From Mantamonas sphyraenae (lineage: Eukaryota > CRuMs > Mantamonadidae), in assembly GCA_026936335.1 (NCBI GenBank), contig JAPMXV010000072.1, positions 186,001 to 250,000 of the forward strand: 64,000 nucleotides of DNA. Reading direction: 5' to 3'. The notes below the pieces were generated by a model. It was not told the DNA's origin, searched no databases, and saw only the letters and a list, made by a program, of their open reading frames with translations. Each line of letters opens with the position of its first letter. Position 1 is the first letter of the stretch. This document shows, piece by piece, positions 9,662 to 20,600 of this stretch. The position numbers and the translations under genes were made by a program.

Positions 9662-12457
9662 GGGAACAGAGTGAGGCCTGCGACGGTAAAGGAGGAGCGC
9701 AGTGGCAAGCACCGGGAGATTGTCAAGACGATGGACGAGCACGTGCTTGTGTTTGATCCGAAAAGCAACAAGGAGGATGCGCCTCGTCGCGGGGTGCCGA
9801 CGGGCAAGCGAGCGAAAGACGAGGTGCTTGCGTTTGACCGGGTGTTCCAACAGGACGCATGTCAACGGGAGGTGTACGAGGCTACGACGAAGCCACTGTT
9901 GGACAGTGTGATGGATGGGATCAACGCGACGGTGTTTGCGTACGGGGCGACGGGGGCGGGCAAGACGTTCACCATGATTGGGACGGCGGAGAAGCCCGGG
10001 GTGATGGTGCACACCATTGAGGATCTGTTTGAACGGATGGAGGAACGACGTCTGGACAAGGAGTTCAAGCTGGTCATGACCTACCTGGAGGTGTACAACG
10101 AAACCATCCGGGATCTGCTGGACTTTGACGGGGACCGCAAGCCACTGTCGCTGCGTGAAGACCCACGCAAGGGCCCCGTGGTGGCAGGCATCAGCAAGCA
10201 TGTGATTGAGTCGCCCGACGAGGTGTTTGATCTGCTGGAGGCGGGCAATCGCCATCGCACGCAGTCGCCCACAGAGGCAAACGCGGAATCGTCGCGCTCG
10301 CACGCGGTGCTGACCATTCACATCCACGGCACGGAGCGGACCAAGAACACGTCGTCGTCGGTCAAGGTGGGCAAGCTGTCCCTGATCGATCTGGCCGGGT
10401 CGGAGCGCGCGAGTGTGACCAAGAATCGCGGGTCCCGGCTGATCGAGGGGGCAAACATCAACAAGTCGCTGCTGGCGCTGGCCAACTGCATCAACGCACT
10501 GGGGGCGTCGTACAAGAAGGGCGGCCACGTGCCGTACCGCAACAGCAAGTTGACGCGTCTGCTGAAGGACTCGCTGGGGGGCAGTTGCAAGACGGTGATG
10601 ATTGCCAACGTGTCACCCTCGGCCTGCTCCTCCGAGGATTCGTACAACACGCTCAAGTACGCCAACCGGGCCAAGAACATCAAAACCAAGATTGTGAAGA
10701 ATGTGGTCAAGGTGGACCACCACATCAGCGAGTACACACGCATCATCGAGGAGCTGCGCAACGAGAACCAGAGCCTGAAGGAGCAGATCCGCGTGTACGA
10801 ACCCCACACGTACCGTGGCGGTGAGGATGGCGAGGAGGGCGGCGGTGCGGGTGCAGCTGCGCGTGAGGAAGCCATGCGGGAGAAGATTGAGGAGTTTCGC
10901 ACACACATCCAGATCTGCTTCAGCACACGGGCAGAGATTGTGCAGGAGCTGGTGGACATTGAGCGGGAGGAGAGCAGCACGTCGGCGCGAATTTACCAGT
11001 TGCAGTCGCGTGTGGATGCGCTGGAGGCAGAGGCAGAGGAAGCGGATGCGGGGGCGGAGGAGGATCAGGAAGAGGCGGCAGAGCGTGCGGAGGAGTTGGA
11101 AGCACTGCGTGCCGAGGTGGAAGAGGCAAACGAGACGATGGAGCTGATTATGTCGAACAAGAACAGGTACCTGAGTTTGTTTGAGCAGAACGGACGGGAT
11201 CGGGCGCTGATTGAGCTGGACATCAAGAAGATGGTGCGGGACCCCGTGCACCGGGAGTTTCTGGCGCAGGAGTTCAACGTGCAGCGGCTGCAGTGCGACT
11301 CGTTGGAGATGGAGCGTGTGATGTTGGTGCGCGACAGCGAACACGCGGCACGGGAGGCACAGTTGCAGGCGTACGAGGCGCAGATGGAAAAGATGATGGC
11401 CACCATGCGGCGGCAGCAGGCGGCGCTGGCACAGGGCAAGCCCTTGGACGATGCTCTGCAACGGGAGTATGTGGCAAGCAAGAAGACGTACGAGAGTGTG
11501 TTGGTGAACGGCACACACCGGCGTCGGGGACACTTTGCCACGTTTCGCAAGGATGTGGGACGATTCAAGACCCCGGGCAAGGGCAAACTGATGGAGAGTG
11601 TGGGTGGAGGCGTGGGTGGCGACGGCCATTCGTTGTCGTCCATGCGAGGCAGGCGCAAGGTGGGATTGAGCAGCAGCGCAGGTGGTGCTGGTGGTGCTGG
11701 TGGTGCTGGCAGCATGAGCAAGAAGGGCGAGGGTGGAGAGCATGTGCGCAGTCCGTGGCGCAGCCAGGCGTCGCGTCGTGCTGAGAGCAGGGCACGTGTG
11801 AGTGGCGGGTCGCCGTTGAAGGCACATGGCAACGCAGGGGCGGTGTTGGAGCGAATCAACCGATGGAAGGAGAGCACGCCCGGACGCAAGATGGGCAAGA
11901 GTGTGGCCACCATGCGCATGGGAAGCAGCAGGCGAGACAACGAGGAGGAGGAGGAGGAGAACGAGGAGGATGAGGAGAGTGTGTTGGATCAGAGCAGCGC
12001 CAGCAGCAGGGTGGACGAAACACTGGAGAGCGTGATCCTGGAGGATGTGAGCATCAACTCGTCGTTGGCATCGGTGCGAGGCATGGATTCGCAGCAGAGG
12101 ACACTGGCCAAGCTGTTTGACGAGGTGGGTGGCAGCAAAACCAAGGCGGAGCGTGTGGTGCGTGGTGGCGGAGGTGGTGGTGGATTGCGACGTCCCACCT
12201 CTCGCAGCCGCAGCAGCAGCAAGGAGAGCAAAGAGAACAGCAGCCAGCCGCAGCAGCAGCAGCAGCAGCAGCGTGTGCGTCCTGTGACCAGCAGTGGGAT
12301 CAGCAGCAGCAGCAGCAGTCGACACGGCATGAAGAAGAGCAACAGCAGCAGCAGTGGACTGGTGGGTAGCTCAGGCAGCCATACGTCGCGTGCGCAGAAG
12401 GAGCATGTGCGACGCATGCGAGCGCAGCGTGAAAAGGCAGTGAGTGCGTGGCGATGA
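9360..12457 (+). CDS. KIF18: Kinesin-8 family motor protein
   Basis: Exons 9360-9487 and 9670-12457; the intron splits the VRVRP start of the motor and is phase-consistent. The product has 971 residues. Seen in order: P-loop GATGAGKT at about residue 135, switch I NAESSRSH, switch II LIDLAGSERA, and the microtubule-binding and neck region. A coiled coil follows (about 395-620), then a Ser/Gln/Gly-rich tail. The motor start (FVAVRVRPATVKEE, with EHVLVFDP) and the motor-proximal sequence match kinesin-8 (KIF18/Kip3), plus-end-directed depolymerases that control spindle and chromosome length. The tail has CAG-encoded Gln and Ser runs near 12250-12350. The class assignment is from remembered family features, not a tree. 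Confidence 0.88.
9614..9660 (+). repeat. (CA)n microsatellite in kinesin intron
   Basis: A near-perfect CA run lies just upstream of the intron acceptor at 9668-9669. Confidence 0.95.
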
Positions 12458-12495
12458 GGAGAGGAAGGAAACAAAAGGACCTTGAGTTGAGCTGT

Positions 12496-14199
12496 TTATG
12501 GGCCGACGTACTGCGCCACATCGTCGTAGGAAAGGGTGTAGATCTGCATGTCGTCTGGGGATTGGAGGGTGGCCTGTGCAGAGGATTTGTTGCGTTGGAG
12601 CAGGGTGCACACCTGGCCGTAGAGGGGTGAGGAACGGGAGAGGACTTTGACGAGGCCGCCCTTCTTGGGCAAGGCAGTCTCGAGCTGGTTCTGGTGGGCA
12701 TGGACAAGTGGCGTATGGTCGTCAAAGCGTATGGTGCAGGTGTAGGGAGAGAGCACATCCACAATGCTGGCCTTTTTCGTGTAAAAGGCCCCGTTTTCCG
12801 TGTGTTTGTCCACAAAACGCACGCGGATGTCCGGAGCCAGCCACGATGGGCCTGTGGGGGTCATTTGGAGAGATGATGATGATGAGGATGAGGATGAGGA
12901 TGCTGTGTGGTTGCTTGGGTTGGGTTTGCTGCGTTTGGTGGCGTGCGGATGTTGTTGTTCCTCCTGTTGATCATCATCATCATTGTCACGTGGCCGTTTG
13001 CTTGTGGATGAGGAATCCTGTGTGTTGGCACTGGTGGTGGTGGTGGTAGTGGTGGTGGTGGTGGTGCCATTTTGGTCAAAGTAGGGATGACCATCGTGAC
13101 GCAACTGGGCCTCGTGGAGGATGGTCAGGTGTTGCCGTTTGACCTTGACATCCTGTCCGTTCTTGAGGGTCACCATGGCTGAGGTGAGACCTGCCAACAG
13201 TCGTACCCTGCCCCACAGTCCTTCATGCTTGCCCTGTGTGATTTCCACCAGGACCCCCTCGTCCAAGGCGGAGGGTTTGGCAGCAATCAACTCCTGGTCC
13301 AGGGTGCGATAGTGTTGCACACGACCATCCTTGGAAGTGGGCATGACCTGCACCCCCGATGCCCCTGACCCTGCCCCTGCCCCTGCCTTGTGTTCCGATG
13401 GTTTCTTGTGTCGCTTCTTGTTCCGCGATGGCGGTGGAGGCACGTCTTTGATCTCCGCGCCCAGGCCGGCGCGGTCGGGGCGTGGCACAAACTCGATGGG
13501 TTGGACAAGGGTGGAGTTGGATGCGGAACGACCCACACCCATGCCCTGAGACCATCCCATGCCACGCATCATGGCAGCCCCGAAATTGTCCACCGGCACT
13601 CGTTCGTAGTCGGCCAGCGAGGCCTGTTCGGGGCGCGAAAGAAGGTCCAGTTTGAAGAGACGGTCATCATCCACACCCTGGGATCGTGCCTTTTGGACCA
13701 GGGGATGGGCAGCTGTGGCAAGGATGGGGGCATTGGATGAGGAGGAGGTGGTGGAGGTGGAGGAGGACGACGGAAGGTGAGCGTGTGTGGAGGAGCCGTC
13801 GTCGGCCGACTCTGCTGTGTCTGCTGCTGTGACATTGGTATTCTGCAACAGGGATTGTGCTGCTTGGGCATCCAATGAAAGGGTGGATTGAAGGGTGGCA
13901 GCATCCACTTCCTTCCACTGCGGCGTGCGTTGCAACGGGATCACCAGATTGTCCGCCGCCGACTGCTTCTTGCGACGCTCTTGTTCTGCCAGAGACACCC
14001 CATGGTTGACAAGGGAATCCACAGACGCAGACGACGACGATGATGAGGCGGAGGCATTGCTCTGGCCATTGCTGTTGCTGGAGGAGGAGGAGGAGGAGGA
14101 GGAGGCAAAGGCACTGACGGAGCCCGCCCGTGGCTTTGGTTTGGACTTTGCCTTGGCCGTGTTGATGGTGAATGCCACAGAAGGTGTGTCCTGGGACAT
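12496..14199 (-). CDS. GPKOW: GPKOW/Spp2/MOS2-type spliceosomal G-patch protein
   Basis: Single exon, 567 residues from the ATG at 14199 (MSQDTPSVAF). Seen: N-terminal Ser/Ala low complexity, a G-patch at about residues 195-215 (FGAAMMRGMGWSQGMGVG), then GLGA and a basic linker. A KOW-type motif follows at about 310-345 (DEGVLVEITQGKHEGLWGRV), then a disordered Thr/Ser region. The C-terminal domain ends in a second KOW-like fold (KKGGLVKVLSRSSPLYGQV). GPKOW/Spp2 proteins bind and activate the DEAH helicase Prp2/DHX16 through the G-patch during spliceosome activation. The order G-patch, KOW, KOW is diagnostic. The stop is 38 bp from the kinesin stop. Confidence 0.9.
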   Translation of the reverse strand: MSQDTPSVAFTINTAKAKSKPKPRAGSVSAFASSSSSSSSSNSNGQSNASASSSSSSASVDSLVNHGVSLAEQERRKKQSAADNLVIPLQRTPQWKEVDAATLQSTLSLDAQAAQSLLQNTNVTAADTAESADDGSSTHAHLPSSSSTSTTSSSSNAPILATAAHPLVQKARSQGVDDDRLFKLDLLSRPEQASLADYERVPVDNFGAAMMRGMGWSQGMGVGRSASNSTLVQPIEFVPRPDRAGLGAEIKDVPPPPSRNKKRHKKPSEHKAGAGAGSGASGVQVMPTSKDGRVQHYRTLDQELIAAKPSALDEGVLVEITQGKHEGLWGRVRLLAGLTSAMVTLKNGQDVKVKRQHLTILHEAQLRHDGHPYFDQNGTTTTTTTTTTTSANTQDSSSTSKRPRDNDDDDQQEEQQHPHATKRSKPNPSNHTASSSSSSSSSSLQMTPTGPSWLAPDIRVRFVDKHTENGAFYTKKASIVDVLSPYTCTIRFDDHTPLVHAHQNQLETALPKKGGLVKVLSRSSPLYGQVCTLLQRNKSSAQATLQSPDDMQIYTLSYDDVAQYVGP

Positions 14200-14293
14200 T
14201 CTCTTGGGTGAATGAGAGAGAGAGAGTGTGTGTGTGTGGGGGGGAAGGATTGGGCTGGGGCGGCGGGTGCTGCGCTGGGGCTGGCACGGCAAG
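14200..14293. promoter_or_regulatory. Shared upstream region between GPKOW and HSCB
   Basis: 94 bp separates divergent starts; it contains a short GA/GT-rich run (14213-14240). Regulatory role inferred from spacing. Confidence 0.4.
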
Positions 14294-14537
14294 ATGTTTT
14301 CCAGAGCTGTGAACAGAGTTGGAGTCAAACAGGGGATGCAACTGGGCCTGGGTGTGCAGAGTACAATGTCATGGCTGGGTGGCCAGGGAATGGACGTGCA
14401 GGTGGCCTGGTATAGCAATGGCAATGGCGGTTGTGCACAGTGCGGAGGTGGAGGCACGGCCGACCTGCTGGTGTGCTCAGAGTGTGGACGTGTGCAGGAT
14501 CTTGGGGATGACGTCGACTACTTTGCGCTGTTTGGGT

Positions 14538-14573
<36 letters not shown>

Positions 14574-15117
14574 ATGGCGTGGCAGGTGAGCGAACGGAAG
14601 GTTTGAAATTGGAGCAAACCGGAACTGACACGGAAAGGGGACACACGGGCACAGGGAGGCTGGGTACAGAGTCGACAGCAACCAGCTGCACAAAGAGTAT
14701 CTTGGGGTGTCTAGAAAGACGCACCCCGACCGATTTGAGCGTGAGGGAGGGGAGGAGGTGGCACGTGCGGCAGGGACGTTTGCTCGGATCAACACAGCAT
14801 ACCAAACACTGAAGGATCCGCTGAAGCGGGCATTGTACATGTTGGAGCAAATGAGTGGGAGTCCCGAGGTGGACAGTGTGGAGAACGATCCGATGCTGCT
14901 GATGGAGGTGATGGAAGCACGGGAGACACTGGAGGAGGCATGGGAGGAGGGAAACACACAGGTGATGGAAGAGATGGTCAATGAGATGGACAAACGGATG
15001 CAAGAGACGAGTGGATTGTTGGCAGAGGCATTTGAGGCCAAGGAGGTGGAGGAAGCACGGCGATTGACACACAGACTGCAGTACTGGACCAAATTGCGAT
15101 CGGAAGCCATGGGATGA
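14294..15117 (+). CDS. HSCB: Mitochondrial iron-sulfur co-chaperone HscB/Jac1
   Basis: Exons 14294-14538 and 14655-15117, 235 residues. The acceptor at 14653-14654 was chosen among three in-phase AGs because it restores the residues YRVD that align with FRVD of animal HSCB. Seen: a basic/hydrophobic N-terminus suited to mitochondrial import, a zinc-binding CAQC/CSEC pair as in metazoan HSCB, then DYFALFG, and the J-domain HPD in SRKTHPDRF. The C-terminal three-helix domain includes LMEVMEARE and the final RLTHRLQYW. HscB recruits the Fe-S scaffold ISCU to the mitochondrial Hsp70 and stimulates its ATPase. The intron starts with a long GT repeat. The ATG choice is the first in frame that gives a presequence. 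Confidence 0.88.
14542..14569 (+). repeat. (GT)n microsatellite abutting HSCB splice donor
   Basis: The GT run begins three bases after the donor GT at 14539 and occupies the first quarter of the 116-bp intron. Confidence 0.95.
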
Positions 15118-15217
15118 TCATGAGAGAGGTGATGGTGGTGATGGGGTGATGGGGTGGGGATGGGGATGGGATGAGGTTGTGTGTGGGGTGCGCTGGTGGA
15201 GGCAGTGGAACTTGAAG

Positions 15218-16718
15218 ATGGGCATGTCGTCGGAACTCGTGGCGTCGTACAGCCGGGCAGCCTTCTTTGGACTGGCATACATCTCATGCACCACCATTGT
15301 GTCCATGTTCAACAAAAAGGTGTTTGACGCAGGCTTCCGACTGCCCGTCTCCCTGTGTTTCTTTCAACAACTGGGCAACCTGGTCTTTCTCCTCGTCGGC
15401 CAGTGGCTCATGCAGCAGATGTACCCAGACAAGTATGGGGTCTCCAAATCCGACATGCCCTCCCGTCCTGTGGAAGTGCCCATGTACCACACCGACAAGG
15501 TGAGTGAGGTGTCATCCCCTCCGCGCATGGCCGTGTGTGTTTATTCCCTGGCTCACCAAAATGTGCGTTTCGTCCGCGCCCTTTGCCACTCTCGTTGGAC
15601 ACCACCACGTGCAGTTTTGGCAACGTGTGCACATGCTGTTCCCTGTGGCTCTGTGTTTGGCATTGAACATTGTTCTGACCAACTGGAGTCTGTTCAAGCT
15701 CGATCTGAACGTGTTTATTGTGCTGCGTGCGTCGACCATTGTCTGGATTGTCCTCCTGGGCTACCTCATGCTCGGCCAGCGCGTGTCGGCCATCAAGGCA
15801 CTGGCCTGTTCCCTTGTGCTCGTCGGAGGCTTGGCCGTGGCCATTTCTTTTGCCAAGAGTGCGTTGTGGTGACTCTGTGTGTGTGTGTGCGGTTGTGCCC
15901 AAGCGAAAAAGGGAGCGGGCGCGCGGAACGGGGCGTCGGGGAGCCAAAGCAAAGACCCACTCACACACACACACACGCACACACACACACACACACACGC
16001 ACCCGTCTCACTCATGCTCGCATGCTCCCACGATGACCTACTGCTCCCCTTGGCCACGCTCTGCGTCCACACAGATGCACCGACAAAGCGCACGCGCACG
16101 GTGACGGACAAGGTGGCGGGGGTGGCGTTCTGCTTGGCGTCGACGATTGCCAATGGCTTCATGCTCATTCTGATGAAAAAGGTACTGGCTGGCCCAGGGA
16201 TGGCCAATGACACCAGTGGGACGAGTGGCAATGGCAGCGATGAGGAGGACGTGGAGGGTGGGCAGAGTGCAGCGGCGGCTCCCGCAAGCGACAACCTCAA
16301 GTTTGCCAAGTTTGACTTTTTCTTCTACCAAAGCGTCAACTGTGCAGCGGTGCTGGGCGTGACGGCTCTGATGCTGGAGGGCCTGCCTCTGTTCCAGGTG
16401 CTGCAGAGCGACAGCGCAGGAGAGATCCTGCAGGTGCTGGCGACGTCCTCGTTCATGTCTATCTTTTACCAACTGTCGCTGATTGGACTGGTGCAATCCA
16501 CCACGCCCCTGAGCAAGGAGATCATCTCGCAGAGCAAGATCGTGCCGCAGACCATGCTGGCCATTGTGTTTTTCGACGAACACTACACCAGCACCACGGT
16601 CCTGGGCCTCATGGTGGCTGTCTGCGGCTTGGCGCTGTATTCGTATGTGTCCTTCAACGAGGACAAGCGCGCGGTGCAGTCCAAGAGTCTTGTGGTTCCG
16701 TCCAAGCACCGGGAGTGA
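15218..16718 (+). CDS. SLC35-type nucleotide-sugar transporter
   Basis: Three exons: 15218-15499, 15615-15858 and 16075-16718, in phase, 389 residues. Seen: about ten membrane segments, with SMFNKKVFDAGFRLPVSL early, NIVLTNWSLFKLDLNVF and LRASTIVWIVLLGYLMLGQ in the middle, and STTPLSKEIISQSKIVP with FFDEHYT near the end. These match the drug/metabolite transporter superfamily, near the SLC35D/GDP-mannose transporter group. Such proteins exchange nucleotide sugars for nucleoside monophosphates across the Golgi or ER membrane. An acidic Ser/Gly loop inserts at about 230-255. A second ATG at 15224 is equally plausible. Substrate cannot be told from sequence alone. Intron 2 has a TG run near its donor and a CA run farther on. 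Confidence 0.82.
15962..15999 (+). repeat. (CA)n microsatellite in SLC35 intron 2
   Basis: A CA run on the acceptor side of intron 15859-16074, complementary to the short TG run at about 15876-15889 near the donor. Confidence 0.95.
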
Positions 16719-16807
16719 AAGTGCACAGCGGAAATGGAACATAATTTTTGATTGACAGCAAAATCACGACTATGGTGAGAATGTTGAATTTGTAGATGAA
16801 TCAAAAT

Positions 16808-17575
16808 TTACATATCTTTGGCATCCTGCGACGAGCAGGCTACCAAGCCATCGCCAGACACGAGGTAGTCCACGCAGTAGTCATGGTCGTCGACGTGAAA
16901 GGCGTCCTCTTCGAGGATCTGCACCGTGTGGCAGACTCCGACAAGGACCGGGGGAGGCCGGTTGTTCCGATGGGCAAGGTCGACGGCAGCGGTGAGCCAG
17001 CGATCGTAGAAGCCCTTTCCACGACCACAACGCTTGCCTGACGGGGTAAAGGCTAGGCCAGGCACAAGAACGAGGTCGGGGCCATCGGGGTGGTCGAGGA
17101 CGTCGGCCGAGGAGAGAGATTCGTCCTGGTCGTCGCCGTCGGGCTGTACAGTGTCCTCCACGGGCTCGGCAATGCCCAAGGCGTTTGTGTCAAAGGAGGA
17201 TGCGTCGGATAGGCGAAGCATGCGCATCTGGCCGTTGTCCAGGTCATCAATGCGTGGCGCGTAGGCGGTGTGGGTTGAGCTTGCAAGGAGGTGCTCGACG
17301 ACTGGGCCCACGTCGAGCTCACGCTTCATGGCAAGGTAGACGACGACGTGGTGTGCGTCGGCCAAGAGGTCTGACCCGATGAGCGAGTCGTTCACAAGCT
17401 TTGCTTCTGTGTGCGGGTCGGAAACGGGAACCCGGTCCGCGTCTGCGGCGTCTGAGGAGGATGTGGACGAGATGGAGGAGGAGGAGACAGTGAGGGAATG
17501 GTGAGGGGAGGCAGAGTCATAGAGGGCTCGCAGAGTGGCACGCATCTGCTTGCGCAACGCGGGTTTGGCCAACAT
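16808..17575 (-). CDS. MTHFS: 5-formyltetrahydrofolate cyclo-ligase
   Basis: Single exon, 255 residues. Seen: the N-terminal KQMRATLRAL helix. The nucleotide and folate site is VPGLAFTPSGKRCGRGKGFYDR, near-perfect for the family's PG-AF-G-R-GRGKGYYDR signature. LVGVCHTVQILE and a C-terminal VDYLVSGDG close the fold. The enzyme converts 5-formyl-THF with ATP to 5,10-methenyl-THF and so removes an inhibitor of one-carbon metabolism. A Ser/Asp-rich insert at about 25-45 and an acidic insert at about 145-160 enlarge it beyond the usual 200 residues. The start codon is only 44 bp from that of divergent FBH1. Confidence 0.93.
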   Translation of the reverse strand: MLAKPALRKQMRATLRALYDSASPHHSLTVSSSSISSTSSSDAADADRVPVSDPHTEAKLVNDSLIGSDLLADAHHVVVYLAMKRELDVGPVVEHLLASSTHTAYAPRIDDLDNGQMRMLRLSDASSFDTNALGIAEPVEDTVQPDGDDQDESLSSADVLDHPDGPDLVLVPGLAFTPSGKRCGRGKGFYDRWLTAAVDLAHRNNRPPPVLVGVCHTVQILEEDAFHVDDHDYCVDYLVSGDGLVACSSQDAKDM

Positions 17576-17619
17576 TTTGCGAGTTCCCGAGAACCAACAA
17601 AGCGAGAGAGTTGGGCACG
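17576..17619. promoter_or_regulatory. 44-bp shared upstream region of MTHFS and FBH1
   Basis: Among the shortest head-to-head gaps in the window. Transcription start sites of at least one gene probably lie inside the other's coding sequence. Inferred from spacing. Confidence 0.45.
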
Positions 17620-20600
17620 ATGTCGCGGTTCAAGCTAAAGAGGAGCAGTGGGCGTGCGTACCAATCTCTATCGCAGGCAGAAGCGAGAGAAGGGGACGGG
17701 GCGACAGGAGTGATGGTGGGGCTGGGAACACAGGGTGCAGGAGGGAGGCAAGGGCAGGTGCAGTCGCAGTCGAGCGCGGTTCGGAAGACGGGCATGGGGA
17801 AACACAAGGGAAAGGACAAAAAGAAGAACATGATCCAGAGCAGCATCACACGACACATCTTGTCGAGTGACATTGCATCGTGGAAGCGGTGGGAACACGG
17901 GGCGGCTGTCGAAAGCGAGTACTTTGGCGGGGCGGGGAGCAGCAACAAGCGCAAGCTGGAGCTGCTTGTAGAGGCAGCAGAGGAGGAGGAGGAGGCGGAG
18001 GAGGCAGAGAGGAATAGGGGAAGGAGGAAGGGTAAGAAGAAGAAGAAGGTGGTTGGGGTGCAACAGGGTGGTGGGGACGCAGGAAGGGTGGCACGGGTGT
18101 GGGCAACGGTGAAGCACACGAGCAAAAGGGCACGTGCAGAGGCAGAAGGAGTGCAAGCAGCACGGGATCGTGTGGTGGCAGAACAGGTGGCACGTGCTCG
18201 ACGCAATGGAACGGGGGGTGGTGGCGGTGGTGGTGGTGGAGAGGAGGGGGAGGGGGAGGGGGAGGAGGTGGGGTTGAGTGATCTGCCAAGCGAGGTGCTG
18301 GAGAACATTGTGGGATTCATGAGTGCAGAACAGATGCGGAAAATGAGCACATTGCCTCTGTTTACGAGTTTGTACGAGAACAACATGCGTATGGTGTGGC
18401 AACTGGCGTACCATGGGGATCACGGGGCACGCAGGGTGATTGCCGAGCAGAAGTTGACGCCTGGAGATCTGTCCCAAGGCAAGACGCTCGTGCATGTGCT
18501 ACGTGCACTGAGCAAGGACAAGAGACACCAGAGAGGGGAGCACACGTCTGTGTTTTATGCGCTGTTGGCAGGAGGGAGCGAACACGGGTTGCCCGTGGAG
18601 ATGGAGACGTTGAACGCAGCGTATGCGCTGTGCGAAGAACACAGGATCGACGTGGAGCGCATGGAGGCTGTGTTGTTGCTTCTGCTGTTGTTGTGCAAGG
18701 ATGAGGAACAGATGTATGCGCTTGTGCACCGGTTGACGACGGCATGTAGGCAATGTCAGGCGCATCTGCAGCCGAATGGGCAGCCTGTGGCCAGCTACTG
18801 CTACGGAGATGCAGGGAAGGTGTCGATGTGGAACGCAGCTGTGATGGAGTGGGCAGAGGAGCCTGGGATGGTGGCTTCGTTGCCACCAAACAGGCGCAGG
18901 GAGCTGAGGGAAGCCGAGAGTGCCCTGGAGACAGGCAGCATGCGACGATGCAACGGCCCAAGTGGACACTTGCGCATGCATTTGAGGTCGCAGAGGGTGT
19001 GGGCACGCAATCGGGTGGGTGTACAGCAGTCGTGGACGGCGGCAGAGGTGAAGGAGGTGTTGTATGCGGCGCTGTTGCGGTTCCGTGAGGGGAACCTGGC
19101 ACAGACGACGGGGCGAGCAGGGATTGGGTTTGGAAGGGACGTGGAGGCAGTGTTGGCACGCATGGACACGTATAGTCTGCCCTGGGCGCCGTTGAGCAGT
19201 GGGATGCTGAGCAACGAGCAGGTGCAGGTGGTGGCGTGCGATGTGAAGCCTGGCCAGGTGCTCAAGGTGACGGCGTATGCAGGGACAGGCAAGACAACAA
19301 CGCTGGTGCACTACTGTCGACTGAGGCCGCGCTTGCGGTTCCTGTACCTTGCGTTCAACAAGGCGATTGCCGAGGAGGCCAAGAGCAAGTTTCCGTCGAA
19401 TGTACGGTGCAGCACGTTCCATTCGATGGCGTGGCGGTACACGGGTAGGCTGTACCAGCACAAAGTCAAGGGGCAGGTGAGCCCGTCCGAGGTTGTGAAC
19501 TGCCTGGACTTTCAGTTTGCGCGGGTGATGACGGTGTGCAGGATGGTGGTGGCGACGGTGGTGGGCTTTCTGGCGAGTGCAGACGACAACCTGGGCAAGA
19601 AACACATCCCGGAGCAGGCCAAGCGGTACCACCACACAGTGACCCAACAACTGGAGAAGCTGCAGCAGGACTTGGGAGTGGCGACGCCGTCCGAGGCAAC
19701 CAAGAAGCAGAAGCGGATGGAGGAGATCACCGAGGCGTACAAGGCACTTGCAGAGTGTGGACTGACGTTGTCAGACAGCGAAGCAGTGAGTCTGGGCGAG
19801 TTTTACTGCTCGGTGCGGCGGAAGCGTACGCGTTTGGATGTGAGCAAGCTGCCGTTTCCAGACTATGTCAAAATGGGGCGTACGGTGTGGCAGGAGATGC
19901 AGCGTGTGGACAGCACTGCGGTCAGCATGACATTCGATGGGTACTTGAAGCTGGCACAGCTGGAGAGGGAGCATCTGAAGCTGGAAGAGGAGTACGATGT
20001 GATTCTGGTGGACGAGGCACAAGATCTGACACCGGCCAACACGTCGCTGCTGGAGGCCCAAACCGGCTGTGGCCGCATTTACGTGGGCGATTCACACCAG
20101 CAAATCTACTCGTGGCGTGGCGCTGTGGATGCGTTGTCCAAGGTGGACGGACAGGAGTTGTTTCTGACACACAGTTTCCGATTCGGGCGTCGCATCGCAG
20201 CGGTGGCGACGCAGGTGTTGCATGCGATGGACCCGAAAGCACCGGACGTGGTGGGGCGGAATGGGAATGGGGTTGTGATGAGTTCGTTGGTGCAGGACGG
20301 GGTGTTAAGCGCACTGGCGGCCGAGGAGCAGACGTACGAGGACGAATGGCGAGCAGGGATGAGCAGCGGGGATGGTGTGGATGTGTGCAGCAGCAGCAGC
20401 AGTAGCAGTAGCAGTGAGGTGGGCAGTCAGGAAGAGAGTGGGTCGGATGGGAACGAGGATCTGGACGATTTTGACATGGGGTTGGGGGTGGACCAGAGTG
20501 TGAGTGCGCTGAGGGTGAACTATGGGCGTGTGCGTGTGTATGGGGAGCAGGAGGCAGCACGTGGCACGGCGCACTTTGTGCCGTCGTTGAGTGTGAAGAA

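Noticed and set aside
14655-14680. Alternative HSCB acceptors at 14668-14669 and 14677-14678
   Set aside because: Both are in phase but lose the YRVD segment that aligns with animal HSCB just before the J-domain helix.
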